NCBI GenBank assembly: GCA_964384645.1
Contig: CAYLKL010000004.1
Location: 11,000 to 74,999 of the forward strand
From: DAORIO01 sp964384645
GTDB lineage: Bacteria; Patescibacteriota; Minisyncoccia; Phycocordibacterales; UBA9973
Direction of reading: 5' to 3'
DNA length: 64,000 nucleotides
The notes beneath the pieces are model-generated. The model saw only the letters and a program-made list of their open reading frames with translations. It had not been told where the DNA came from and did not search any database. The position numbers and the translations under genes are program-made. This document shows positions 17,050 to 25,952 of the stretch, one piece after another. Numbering within the stretch: the first letter of the stretch is position 1; every line of letters begins with the position of its first letter.

Positions 17050-18792
17050 ATGAATTATCTTAAAAACTTTTTATTTTTTGTTGTAGCATTTCTATTTCCG
17101 CTTTTTTCACACGCGGCGGTTTTGTCTTTTTCTCCGTCTACAGGAACTTACAAAAGCGGAGAAACTTTTTCTGTAAATATTTCTGTAAATTCAGAAGGAA
17201 AATCTATAAATGCTGTTTCTGCAAACTTAACTTTCCCTGCTAGTTTGATGAGGGTTGTTAGTGTTTCTAAGACTGATTCAATAATAAATTATTGGGTTCA
17301 AGAGCCGAGTTTTTCAAATACAAATGGAACTCTAAATTTAGAGGGAGTAATAGTTAATCCGGGATTTAGTGGTTCTGCGGGCAAGGTTTTAAAGGTAACT
17401 TTTGAAGCCAAGTCTTCTGGAGTTGCTGAGGTTAAATACGCGGTTTCTTCTGTTTTGGCAAATGACGGCCTGGGCACAAATGTATTATCTTTTGCCAATA
17501 AAGCATCTTTTACAATAGGTGCAACAAGTGCTGTTTCAACCACCCCTGGACCAGAAGCAACACCAGCGCCAATTTTTGTGACATCCTCGACTCACTCAGA
17601 TCCAAACGAATGGTATCCAATAAAAGATTTAGTGCTTGAATGGAAAATACCTTCAATTGTAGAAGCAATTTCGTATGAATTAGACCAAACAGTCTCGACG
17701 AACCCGGGAACAGATGCAAATAAAAAAATCTCCTTGTTTGAAAAGAAGGATTTAGAAGACGGGACTTGGTTTTTTCACCTTAGGGCAAAAAATAGTAGTG
17801 GTTGGGGTTCTGTGAGTCATTTTAGAGTACAGATCGATACAGACTCACCTGAATATTTAAATATTAAAAGCGAAGGTGAAAAAGAGGGTAAGACTGTGTT
17901 TTCTATTAGTGCAAAAGACTCTACATCTGGAATAGAAAATTATGAAATAAGAATAGATGGCGGAGAACCAGTATTTTTACCAGGTTCGGATATAGCAACT
18001 TTTACGGCTCCAATTTTAGTTAGCGGTAAACATACGATTTTTGTTAAAGCTTATGATTTTGCTGGCAATCACACAGCAAATTCTATTGATTTTGAGTCAA
18101 CCGGATTGGTTCCACCTAAATTGGTTGAATATCCAACAGAGCTAAAGTATAAGGAAAATCTAAGAGTTGCGGGTATTTCTTCACCAAATCATGATGTAAT
18201 ACTTATTTTAGTAAGACAATCTCAAAAAAGAGGCATAAGTGAAGAAATATATTATTTCTCAAATAACTCTAAGGTAGAGTTGCCAGTAGAAAAAAAATTG
18301 GTTAAAACAAACTCAGACGGGGTATTTCGTTATACTTGGGAAAAGAAGTTGTTAGCAGGAAATTATAGAATTTATGCAGTAGCTGTAGATAAAGAGGGTA
18401 ACGAATCAGCTCCGTCGGAGCAAATATCATTTGATGTAATGGAGAGTCGATTTATAAGAATCCTTTCTTATCTAACAGGATTACTTTCTGTCGTGGTTCC
18501 ATTTATTGGCATAATTTTGTTCACAGTTATAATGCTTCTTTACGCACGAAAGAAATACAGAAATTTACAAGAAGGTATTAGTGTTGAGCTTGATAAGACT
18601 GAAAAAGAAGTAGGGGAAGCCTTGAGAAGGCATGATGAGACCACTGAAATGCTAGAAAATGTTCGACATTCTGGTCCAAAGTCTAAAGAAGAGGTGCTTG
18701 TTTTGCGAGAACACGAGAAAGACATAGAGTCAGTTGAAAAAACGATCAAGCAAAAGATTCTTAATCTTAGAAAGAAGTTAATGGGCAAATAA
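17050..18792 (+). CDS. Large membrane-anchored cohesin protein with Ig-like domains and cytoplasmic coiled coil
   Basis: A 580-residue protein (GTG at 17047 is possible; ATG at 17050 preferred). Signal peptide 1-23; a clear cohesin module about 25-155 (Y-K-S-G-E-T-F-S-V-N-I-S, A-V-S-A-N-L-T-F-P); a Pro/Thr linker; two or three Ig-like domains (W-K-I-P near 200, D-S-T-S-G-I-E-N-Y-E-I near 300, A-P-S-E-Q-I-S-F near 457); a membrane helix at about 475-497; and an E/K-rich helical tail of about 80 residues inside the cell. It is the last gene of the surface operon and a terminator follows. The helical tail could link the surface complex to something cytoplasmic. Confidence 0.85.
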   Translation: MNYLKNFLFFVVAFLFPLFSHAAVLSFSPSTGTYKSGETFSVNISVNSEGKSINAVSANLTFPASLMRVVSVSKTDSIINYWVQEPSFSNTNGTLNLEGVIVNPGFSGSAGKVLKVTFEAKSSGVAEVKYAVSSVLANDGLGTNVLSFANKASFTIGATSAVSTTPGPEATPAPIFVTSSTHSDPNEWYPIKDLVLEWKIPSIVEAISYELDQTVSTNPGTDANKKISLFEKKDLEDGTWFFHLRAKNSSGWGSVSHFRVQIDTDSPEYLNIKSEGEKEGKTVFSISAKDSTSGIENYEIRIDGGEPVFLPGSDIATFTAPILVSGKHTIFVKAYDFAGNHTANSIDFESTGLVPPKLVEYPTELKYKENLRVAGISSPNHDVILILVRQSQKRGISEEIYYFSNNSKVELPVEKKLVKTNSDGVFRYTWEKKLLAGNYRIYAVAVDKEGNESAPSEQISFDVMESRFIRILSYLTGLLSVVVPFIGIILFTVIMLLYARKKYRNLQEGISVELDKTEKEVGEALRRHDETTEMLENVRHSGPKSKEEVLVLREHEKDIESVEKTIKQKILNLRKKLMGK

Positions 18793-18830
18793 ATACACAA
18801 AATTAGGATGGTTTAGTCAAGGCAAATAAC

Positions 18831-18864
18831 ACAAAAAACCCTTATAAAATAAGGGTTTTTTGTG
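18831..18864 (+). terminator. Terminator of the surface operon
   Basis: AAAAAACCCTTAT pairs with ATAAGGGTTTTTT. Confidence 0.88.
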
Positions 18865-18865
18865 T

Positions 18866-18924
18866 TTGACACAGGTAAAAAGTGTTGTATAACTATTGAC
18901 TTTTTTATTTGGATGTGCTATCAT
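18866..18924 (+). promoter_or_regulatory. Tandem promoters with a ~130-nt leader for the 19061 gene
   Basis: Promoter 1: TTGACA (18866-18871), 16 bp, TATAAC (18888-18893). Promoter 2: TTGACT (18896-18901), 17 bp, TATCAT (18919-18924). The leader to 19060 has AT-rich inverted segments (around 18960-19015) but matches no riboswitch I know. Confidence 0.6.
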
Positions 18925-19060
18925 ATCAGTATCCTTATAAGTTATTCGCTAAAAGTTATTTAGCTTAAAACTTAAAAGGTTTTTTTCTTTTAGGCTTAAA
19001 TTCCTTAAAGAAATAAACAAAACTCAGTAATGGTGTTTTGCGAAGCGAAATCGCTACAAT

Positions 19061-19636
19061 ATGACAAATAATATAAAATTACATTTTTTGAGATCATTAT
19101 TTATAATTCCGTTTATCACAGGTTCGTTTATGGCCAACCCAATGGCAATAGCAACTCCAGGAGTATTTTTTGACTCAGATCACTTTATTTACAGTTTCGA
19201 TACTAAATCTGAAATTGCATCTATCGTAGATAATAGAGCCGAAAAAATTGACGCCTATTTCTCACAACACGATCTTCCACTTGAAGGTTTTGGAGAAAAA
19301 ATGGTTGCTGAAGCTGACTTGTATGGATTGGATTGGAGACTACTACCTGCTCTTGCAATGAGAGAATCTACTGGAGGAAAGTTTACTTGTAAAAGTGAAA
19401 GTGGTAAAAATAATCCCTTTGGTTGGGGGTCATGTAAAATCGGATTTGATTCCTATGACCATTCAATCGAGGTTTTAGCTAGAAACCTTTCTGGTAATAA
19501 TCCTAAAACATCTCATTATTATGACGGTAAGGATGTTAGAGGAATTTTGGAGACTTATAACCCTCCATCAGTTGTTCCAAAATATGCTGACCAAGTTATG
19601 AAAATTATGTCTGATATTGAAAATATCAACGCCTAA
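19061..19636 (+). CDS. Secreted lysozyme/glucosaminidase-like peptidoglycan hydrolase
   Basis: A 191-residue protein with an N-terminal export signal (about 1-30, ending I-A-T-P-G). The catalytic region has L-P-A-L-A-M-R-E-S-T-G-G (about 101-112), where E108 is the likely catalytic glutamate of the lysozyme fold, followed by N-P-F-G-W-G (about 122-127), a segment typical of glucosaminidase/LytG-FlgJ-type hydrolases. It should cleave glycan strands of the wall during growth or separation. Tandem promoters and a long leader suggest regulated expression. Confidence 0.78.
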   Translation: MTNNIKLHFLRSLFIIPFITGSFMANPMAIATPGVFFDSDHFIYSFDTKSEIASIVDNRAEKIDAYFSQHDLPLEGFGEKMVAEADLYGLDWRLLPALAMRESTGGKFTCKSESGKNNPFGWGSCKIGFDSYDHSIEVLARNLSGNNPKTSHYYDGKDVRGILETYNPPSVVPKYADQVMKIMSDIENINA

Positions 19637-19671
19637 TAAAAAAAGCCCCGCCAATCTGGTGGGGCTTTTTG
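19636..19671. terminator. Bidirectional terminator between convergent genes
   Basis: AAAAAAGCCCCGCC pairs with GGTGGGGCTTTTT; A-rich and T-rich flanks serve both strands. Confidence 0.88.
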
Positions 19672-19675
19672 GTTT

Positions 19676-19969
19676 TCAACAAGAAGTGAATAGATCGATC
19701 TGTCCTTTAGGGTATATAATTTTTTTAGAATATCCTTTAAAACTAAAACTTTTATTATTTCCATTTGAATGAACTAAATAGATAGTTTTAGTTTTTGAAT
19801 TCTTAACTTCTTTCTCGACATCGGCTATTTCGTCAGGGAAACGCCTCATTAGTTCTTGAAGATAGAGTTCATTTGAAACTTCTAAAATTATATCTTTATT
19901 ATACCTTGTAGACTTTAGGAACGCTCTCAGTGCTTCTATGTCTTCCTTGTTTGGAGTTGGTTTAAACAT
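19676..19969 (-). CDS. Hypothetical protein, 97 residues
   Basis: A soluble, charged protein with no signal or membrane helix: N-terminal helices (E-D-I-E-A-L-R-A-F-L-K), a middle M-R-R-F-P-D-E-I-A-D-V-E segment and a C-terminal beta part (T-I-Y-L-V-H-S-N-G). I recognise no family. Its promoter on the minus strand is TTGACA (20025-20020), 17 bp, TACCAT (20002-19997), only ten bases from the end of the inverted-repeat element at 20035. Confidence 0.6.
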   Translation of the reverse strand: MFKPTPNKEDIEALRAFLKSTRYNKDIILEVSNELYLQELMRRFPDEIADVEKEVKNSKTKTIYLVHSNGNNKSFSFKGYSKKIIYPKGQIDLFTSC

Positions 19970-20034
19970 TTTTATATTGTTTAGGTTGTTTCATTAATGG
20001 TACTCAGATAAAAAATGTTTGTCAAATTTCAATT

Positions 20035-20402
20035 GTTACTTTTTAACCGCTAAAAAGTAACTAAAAATGCTCTCGCCACTCACTGTTTTGAATACTCACG
20101 AAACTCACACTCATTAAAAATAATAACTCGTTACACTCAGACAGATTATTTTTTACTTCATAACATTCGTGTTCGTTTGTTCGTATCTTCAAAACAGCTC
20201 AAGGCGAAGACGTTCCGTCCGGCAACTCGCCTTTTAAAGTTTTATATATGAAAACCAGTGAGACCGAAGACTAAAACTTTTATGTTTGAGGCTGAATGAA
20301 ATGAGGACGAGTTTAAAGTTTTTGCTAGGTCGAATTTCGTTTTCATAATAAAATTTTATTCTGGCGAGAGGTTTTGCGCTACTTTTTCCGGTAAAAAGTA
20401 GC
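20035..20402. mobile_element. MITE-like non-coding element with ~42-bp terminal inverted repeats
   Basis: The left end (20035-20079) is a hairpin GTTACTTTTT/AAAAAGTAAC followed by CTCTCGCCA. The right end (20362-20402) is the inverse: TGGCGAGAG, then a hairpin GCTACTTTTT/AAAAAGTAGC. The interior has further nested inversions (GTTTTGAATAC/GTATCTTCAAAAC; AAGGCGA/TCGCCTT; AAAGTTTTA/TAAAACTTT) and no coding frame. The right end reaches exactly to the dnaE stop codon, where its hairpin can serve as the dnaE terminator; the left end lies ten bases from a promoter. A transposase-dependent miniature element is the simplest reading. Confidence 0.7.
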
Positions 20403-23400
20403 TATAGTCTTTTTATTTTATCAACCAAAATACTCTTTTCGTCATTTCTTATACTTATTTTGCCACTTATTGCCACCACGGCACCTTCTTCTACAGATTC
20501 GTGGCTGGTTACAAAAACCTTTGGAAATATAACTACTTCTATCTGCGATGTCTGGTCTCCAATTTTTACAAAGGCCATACGGTCATTTTTCTTTGTTAGG
20601 TTTATTCTTACTGTTTCTATTACTCCTGCAATTACAACAGGAAGGCCATTTTTCCCATTTTCAAGTATGCTTTTTATTGGCTTAACTTTTCCGCGAATTC
20701 TTTCGGCGTGTTTGTCTAGAGGATGTCCAGAAATGTATAGTCCTAAAAGTTCTTTCTCTGATGCTAGTCTTTGAAGTTCGTCTATTTCAGGTGCGTCTAT
20801 TAACTTAAAGCTTGGAGCACTATTTATTTCAAGAAGTCCAAAAAGAGATTGTTGGTTTTCGTTTTCATTTTTACTTTGTTTAGCAAAGGCAAGCATTTCT
20901 TCTATTTGAGAAAGCATAGCACTTCTGTTGCCCAAGCAATCAAGTGATCCAGATTTTACTAAAGCCTCTAAAGATTTTTTATTTAAGTTTTTGTGTTTAA
21001 CTCTAGTTAGAAAATCACCAATTGAAGCGAAATCTCCATCTTTTTCTCTTTCAGTTATTATTGCATCAGCAATTTCATTTCCAAGATTTTTAATAGAGTG
21101 AAATCCAAATAAAATATTTGTCGGTTTCTTTTCTTCATTGTAAACAACTGTAAAATCACCATAAGAAATATTGACACTCGGAGCTGAAACAGGAATCTTC
21201 ATGTTTTTGCATTCATTTATGATTATTGAAATTTTTTCAATATCACCTGATTCAGCAGTTAAAATTGAAGCCATATATTCAACAGGGAAGTTCGCCTTCA
21301 TGTATGCTGTTTGATATGCAACTTTTCCATAACTTGCCGCGTGAGCTTTGTTGAATCCATAGGCTGCGAAAGGTTCTATCCAGTTCCAAAGTTCCTCAGC
21401 TTTTTTGAGTGGCCATTTACTATAAGAAACACAACCATTTATAAATTTCTCTTTTTGTTTTGCCATTTCTTCTGGGATTTTTTTTCCCACAGCTTTTCGG
21501 AATTTGTCTACTTCACCCCACGAATAACCAGCCAAATTAACAGCCATCAAAAGAAGATCATCTTGGTAGACCAAAATTCCATATGTTTGTTTCAGTATTG
21601 GTTCAAGAGCTGGGTCCATGTATTTTATTAATCTTGGATTGTGTTTTCTTTCGATATACAGAGGAATGAATTGCATTGGCCCTGGTCGATATAGTGCCAC
21701 CATAGCGTTTATGTCAGTTATAGAGCTCGGTTTGAGCTCTTTTAGGTATCTTGTCATACCTGAACCGTTTAATTGAAAGAGTCCTTCTGTGTCACCTCGA
21801 GCAAGAAGTTCAAAAGTTTTTCTGTCTGCAATATCAATATTTTCGAGATCAATAGTTATATTGTATTGTTTTTTTACTCTAATAACCGCATCAGCGAGTA
21901 TCGCCAAGTTTTTGATTCCTAGAAAGTCGAACTTCAAGAGTCCCGCATCTTCAACTGCATGCATATCGTATTGAGTAATTATTTTTCCACCTTTCGGGTC
22001 GTATTGAAGTGGAACGTATTCGGTAAGAGCTACTGGAGAAATAACAACACCCGCTGCGTGTACGCTGATGTGTCTAGCTGAGCCTTCCAATTTTTTCGCC
22101 ATATCAATAATTGTTTTGGTGTCTCTTTCGTTGTCATAAGCTTCTTGCAGTTCTTCTACCATTTCAAGCGCTCTATCAATTGTCATGGGGAATCCTTGTG
22201 ATCCCATCGGAATCATTTTTGAAATTCTGTCACCTGTCGAGTACGGATAACCAAGCGCACGTGCAACGTCACGAACAGCACCACGGGCTGCCATTGTTCC
22301 AAATGTTCCAATTTGAGCAACTTTATCTTCGCCGTATTTTCTTTTGGCGTATTCGATCATTTCATCTCGCCTGTTATCGGCGAAATCCATATCGATATCA
22401 GGCGCAGATGGACGCTCTGGGTTCAAAAATCTTTCAAAAGGTATTTGGTATTTTAATGGGTCAACGCTAGTAATACCGAGAGAGTAAGTTGTTATAGATC
22501 CAGCAACAGAACCTCGAATAGCAGAAAGGATTCCATTTTCTTTTGCAAAGCGCACCAAATCAGCCACAACTAAAAAGTAAGGAGAGTAGCCTTTTTTATC
22601 AATAATTCCAAGTTCGTATTCTAGTCTTTCAATTGCAATTGCATTATCTTTGAAACCTCGACGTTCAAGTCCGGCAAAAGCATATTCGCGCAGTGTTTCA
22701 GTGTGGTTTTTGCCAGGAAGTGTTTCAATATCCGGGAAAACCCATTTACCAAGTTCAAGTTCTAAATTTATTTTTTCAGCAACAAGTAGGGTATTTTCTA
22801 CGGCCTCGGGCGTGTCGGAAAAATATTTTCTTATTTGTTCTTCGTTTACAAAAGAATAATTTCCACCCTTCATTGTCATTTCTTTTGAAGCAACATCACT
22901 TCCTGTGTTTATTGCAATGAGTGTATCTTGCGCGTCAGCATCATCAAAATGCAAATAGTGTGAATCCCAAGTAGCAACAATTGGAATATCATATTTTTTT
23001 GAAAGTATTTTTAATCCATTTTTTACCTCAGTGTGACCTTCAACTTCATCGTGTCCCATCAATTCAAGAAAATAGTTTTCTTTTCCGAATATATCCATAT
23101 ATTCTTCAACAAGCGCTTCTGCTTTTGTCATATTTTTCGCACGCAATGCATTAGCCAGTTCGCCAGCAGGGCAACCAGAGAGGCAAATTATTCCTTCGTG
23201 GTGTTCACGCAAAATTTCTTTATCCATTCTTGGCTTGTAATAAAAACCCTCAAGGTGAGATTTTGTTACAAGTTTCATTAGGTTTTTGTAACCAGTTAAG
23301 TTTTTTGCAAGCAAAGTAATGTGGTATCTTTTTGAATCTACCGATGGCTCTTTGTCGAATCTACCTCGTGCAGCTAAATATCCCTCTACTCCAATAATTG

Positions 23401-23587
23401 GCTTAACTCCAGCTTCTTGGCATTGCTTATAAAAATCAATTGCAGCATACATGTTGCCATGGTCTGTTATTGCAAGTGCTGGCATATCAAATTCTTTAGC
23501 TTTTTTAACCAGTTCGTCTACCTTCGAAAGACCGTCGAGTAGAGAGTAGTGTGAATGAGTATGCAGATGGACAAATTTTGAACACAT
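20402..23587 (-). CDS. dnaE: DNA polymerase III alpha subunit
   Basis: Replicative polymerase of the C family, 1,061 residues from the chosen ATG at 23587; a TTG at 23608 is rejected because it lies in the TGT-TATACT -10 region. The PHP domain begins at H-L-H-T-H-S-H-Y-S-L-L-D-G-L (about 7-20), the palm has P-D-I-D-M-D-F-A-D (about 394-402) with the catalytic aspartates, and K-F-D-F-L-G lies near 550. A helix-hairpin-helix region and a C-terminal OB-fold (V-V-I-A-G-V-I-E, near 970) complete the usual DnaE1 order. It lacks the PolC exonuclease insert. Its stop codon abuts the inverted-repeat element. Confidence 0.97.
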   Translation of the reverse strand: MCSKFVHLHTHSHYSLLDGLSKVDELVKKAKEFDMPALAITDHGNMYAAIDFYKQCQEAGVKPIIGVEGYLAARGRFDKEPSVDSKRYHITLLAKNLTGYKNLMKLVTKSHLEGFYYKPRMDKEILREHHEGIICLSGCPAGELANALRAKNMTKAEALVEEYMDIFGKENYFLELMGHDEVEGHTEVKNGLKILSKKYDIPIVATWDSHYLHFDDADAQDTLIAINTGSDVASKEMTMKGGNYSFVNEEQIRKYFSDTPEAVENTLLVAEKINLELELGKWVFPDIETLPGKNHTETLREYAFAGLERRGFKDNAIAIERLEYELGIIDKKGYSPYFLVVADLVRFAKENGILSAIRGSVAGSITTYSLGITSVDPLKYQIPFERFLNPERPSAPDIDMDFADNRRDEMIEYAKRKYGEDKVAQIGTFGTMAARGAVRDVARALGYPYSTGDRISKMIPMGSQGFPMTIDRALEMVEELQEAYDNERDTKTIIDMAKKLEGSARHISVHAAGVVISPVALTEYVPLQYDPKGGKIITQYDMHAVEDAGLLKFDFLGIKNLAILADAVIRVKKQYNITIDLENIDIADRKTFELLARGDTEGLFQLNGSGMTRYLKELKPSSITDINAMVALYRPGPMQFIPLYIERKHNPRLIKYMDPALEPILKQTYGILVYQDDLLLMAVNLAGYSWGEVDKFRKAVGKKIPEEMAKQKEKFINGCVSYSKWPLKKAEELWNWIEPFAAYGFNKAHAASYGKVAYQTAYMKANFPVEYMASILTAESGDIEKISIIINECKNMKIPVSAPSVNISYGDFTVVYNEEKKPTNILFGFHSIKNLGNEIADAIITEREKDGDFASIGDFLTRVKHKNLNKKSLEALVKSGSLDCLGNRSAMLSQIEEMLAFAKQSKNENENQQSLFGLLEINSAPSFKLIDAPEIDELQRLASEKELLGLYISGHPLDKHAERIRGKVKPIKSILENGKNGLPVVIAGVIETVRINLTKKNDRMAFVKIGDQTSQIEVVIFPKVFVTSHESVEEGAVVAISGKISIRNDEKSILVDKIKRL

Positions 23588-23702
23588 AAGATGAGCAAAG
23601 TATAACAAAAAAAGCAGATTTAATCGCCTTGATTTTTATCTATATATTTTGTCTGGTTGCTCAAAGAGTGCTTTAAAAGTGTATATGTTTTAAAATATCC
23701 AC

Positions 23703-24302
23703 ATGTGTCGATTTTTGATTGGAATAGATGAGGTAGGGCGTGGTCCACTTGCTGGTCCAGTCGCTGTCTGTGCTTTTTGTCTAAAAGAAGAAATTCTTGA
23801 AGATTTTATAAAAGAAATTTTTGGTGGCAAAATTAGAGATTCTAAAAAAATGACTAAAAAGAAAAGGGAAGAAATTGCGGAAATTGTAACTAAAAAAAAG
23901 AAAGAAGGATTGGTAGATTTTAAAATTTCTACAGCAGAAGCTTCTGTTATTGATAAATACGGAATAAACCCCTCGATTAAAAAATCACTTGAAAAATCTA
24001 TTTTAGGGTTAGGTCTTGATCCAAAAAGTGTAATTGTTTTCTTGGATGGTGGACTTAAGGCTCCAGATATTTTCATAAATCAAGAAACAATTATAAAAGG
24101 GGACAGCTCAAACGCTCTTATTGCCACAGCTTCTATTCTTGCGAAGGTATACAGGGATTCTTTGATGGTTAAATACGCCCAAGAATATACGCAATATAAA
24201 TTCGAAAAAAATATGGGGTATGGAACAAAGGCCCATATGGATGCTCTTCGAGAGACTGGAATAAGCCCTATCCACAGGGTTAGTTATCTCAAGAACTTGT
24301 AA
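23703..24302 (+). CDS. rnhB: Ribonuclease HII
   Basis: Removes ribonucleotides and RNA primers from RNA-DNA hybrids. 199 residues, normal length. The N-terminal motif G-I-D-E-V-G-R-G-P-L-A-G-P (7-19) carries the first two catalytic acids (D9, E10); D119 of F-L-D-G-G-L-K and D in Y-R-D-S complete the metal site, and Y-G-T-K-A-H-M-D is the conserved C-terminal block. TAAAAT ends six bases before the ATG, predicting a leaderless message. Divergent from dnaE. Confidence 0.96.
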   Translation: MCRFLIGIDEVGRGPLAGPVAVCAFCLKEEILEDFIKEIFGGKIRDSKKMTKKKREEIAEIVTKKKKEGLVDFKISTAEASVIDKYGINPSIKKSLEKSILGLGLDPKSVIVFLDGGLKAPDIFINQETIIKGDSSNALIATASILAKVYRDSLMVKYAQEYTQYKFEKNMGYGTKAHMDALRETGISPIHRVSYLKNL

Positions 24303-24382
24303 AAATAGTATTTTCGTGTTAATATATACATCCGTTCTTAATACAATTAAATAACAAAAACAACTAAAAAGAAAGAGAATTT

Positions 24383-25003
24383 ATGGATCAATTAGTAGTA
24401 GACAGGGGTGTAGAAGTGCACAGAAACAAGGACTTGAGTTTGGTGCCAAGGTTACAAGATGGAATTACTTCGTTTGGCCGTCGTGATGATGAAGAGATAA
24501 CGAAGTATAAAAGAACAGTTAACATTATTCACCGAGGGTCTGGCGTAAAGCAAGAAATAATTTGGGATACCGGTATTGATGTTGGGGAATATGAAAAATT
24601 GGAAAAAAATAATACCTTAAAAGGTTTTGAGGTTGTAGTTTTTCCAGAGATTTACTTCTTAAGAAAATCAATAAAATTCCCGGAAGAATCTTGTTTCAAA
24701 AGCTTGGATTCAAGATTAGAACAACTGAATTTATTTGAATTTATTCAATTTTGTCTTTCAGTTAAAAGGTTAAACAGGAGACTTCTTGGTAGTCGTGTTT
24801 ACGTTCCAATTGGTTTAACTGTTGGGATCAAAACCAATGGCCCAAATGGAGTTAGTTTTGAGGACATATCTCTTTACCCGATTTACGAGGATAAGGGTTT
24901 ATTGGGAGCTATCGCTGGAGGGGAAAGCAGTCTTAGAGGAGCTAGTAGTCCTACAATCAAATTTCCGATTGAGTCAAAATTTTTCTTAGCAAAAGTCGTT
25001 TAA
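24383..25003 (+). CDS. Hypothetical protein, 206 residues
   Basis: Cytoplasmic by composition, with no signal or membrane helix. An N-terminal charged part is followed by a mixed alpha/beta region (T-V-N-I-I-H-R-G, V-V-V-F-P-E-I-Y-F-L) and a Gly/Ser-rich end (A-I-A-G-G-E-S-S-L-R-G-A-S-S). The segment G-S-R-V-Y-V-P-I-G-L-T-V-G near 139 is distinctive. I do not recognise the family. It has a leader with AAAGAAAGAGAA before the start, resembling a purine-rich ribosome site, and its own terminator. Confidence 0.65.
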   Translation: MDQLVVDRGVEVHRNKDLSLVPRLQDGITSFGRRDDEEITKYKRTVNIIHRGSGVKQEIIWDTGIDVGEYEKLEKNNTLKGFEVVVFPEIYFLRKSIKFPEESCFKSLDSRLEQLNLFEFIQFCLSVKRLNRRLLGSRVYVPIGLTVGIKTNGPNGVSFEDISLYPIYEDKGLLGAIAGGESSLRGASSPTIKFPIESKFFLAKVV

Positions 25004-25005
25004 AA

Positions 25006-25031
25006 TAAGGGCCATTTTCGGCCCTTTTTAT
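25006..25031 (+). terminator. Terminator after the 24383 gene
   Basis: AAGGGCC pairs with GGCCCTT, then TTTATTT. Confidence 0.85.
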
Positions 25032-25045
25032 TTACCTTTTGGTAC

Positions 25046-25073
25046 TTGACAAATCACTAAAATCTAGTAAAAT
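25046..25073 (+). promoter_or_regulatory. Promoter of the 25102 lipoprotein gene
   Basis: TTGACA (25046-25051), 16 bp, TAAAAT (25068-25073). It decides the start: an earlier in-frame ATG at 25039 lies upstream of the promoter. Confidence 0.7.
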
Positions 25074-25101
25074 AAGGTCAAACTATAAAAATCAAATAAC
25101 G

Positions 25102-25824
25102 ATGAAAAAAATCTTAATTTACGCATTGATTGCGATAACCATGGCTTCGTGCAGAAACTCAAAAGAGGTAACGAAGGTTGAAGGAAAAAAGGTTGATCCA
25201 AGTTTTCGGTCTCTTCTCGAAAGTGATGTGTTAATTTTGGAAGAATTTAATGCACAAAAAGGAGCTCAACTTTTTTTATCAAACAAACTTTTAATTAAGA
25301 GATCTAATCAGGGCTTCGATTCTGTATTTACGGACTATGAGGGAAAGGTGAATTATGTGTACAATACACCACTTAAAATGTCCTTCGACTCTTTGGAAAA
25401 AGTTGTTTATGAAAGCAGATATGGATCGGTGTTAAGTGTCTATTCAAATGGCAAGGAGAAGAGATTTACTTTACCGTTTCAAAAGGGCGCAGATGGAACT
25501 TATTTTTTATCTTCAGGGTTTATGTTTAATGGTTTTGAATATAAAATCATAAATAGCGACAGTTCTTCTCAGCAGAAAGAAATTATTTTGATGTGTCGAG
25601 TAATTTTAGATGATGGGAAAACAGAAGACGCAAAAGGTGCTTCAATTCATGATCCAAATGGTGAATCAGGTGGAACAAATAGAAGTGCGCCTAGTCAAAG
25701 CGGGGAGGTTAAGATGAATTCTCGCCAGAATTCAAATTTACCCCCAAAAGAATACTCAACTCCTAATCCACAACCACAACCGCAACTACAGCCGCAGTCT
25801 AAACCAAAATTTGGACCAAGGTAA
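25102..25824 (+). CDS. Predicted lipoprotein with Pro/Gln-rich tail
   Basis: 240 residues from the ATG at 25102. The signal peptide ends in the lipobox M-A-S-C, so Cys17 is the likely lipidated residue. The middle (30-165) is a beta-rich domain with no family I know; the C-terminus is Pro/Gln-rich (P-Q-P-Q-P-Q-L-Q-P-Q). The M-K-K-I-L-I-Y-A-L-I-A style of signal and lipobox is very common in Bacteroidota, and like the genes at 1080 and 35056 it has a full -35/-10 promoter with an A-rich leader. Transfer from a Bacteroidota partner is possible but not shown. Confidence 0.7.
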   Translation: MKKILIYALIAITMASCRNSKEVTKVEGKKVDPSFRSLLESDVLILEEFNAQKGAQLFLSNKLLIKRSNQGFDSVFTDYEGKVNYVYNTPLKMSFDSLEKVVYESRYGSVLSVYSNGKEKRFTLPFQKGADGTYFLSSGFMFNGFEYKIINSDSSSQQKEIILMCRVILDDGKTEDAKGASIHDPNGESGGTNRSAPSQSGEVKMNSRQNSNLPPKEYSTPNPQPQPQLQPQSKPKFGPR

Positions 25825-25840
25825 AATTAGTTCAAATTTT

Positions 25841-25871
25841 AAAACCGTCTCTTTAAGGGACGGTTTTTTAT
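25841..25871 (+). terminator. Terminator after the lipoprotein gene
   Basis: AAAACCGTCTC pairs with GGGACGGTTTTTT. Confidence 0.88.
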
Positions 25872-25952
25872 TTGTCACAGACTAAAAGCTACGGCGTTTA
25901 TATGGGTGTATAATAAATTTATTATTTAATAGTTTAATCGATATTCTTAATT

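Noticed and set aside
18925..19060. Cyclic-di-nucleotide riboswitch before the glucosaminidase-like gene
   Set aside because: The leader is long and this gene type is often riboswitch-controlled, but the conserved cores of the known classes are absent.
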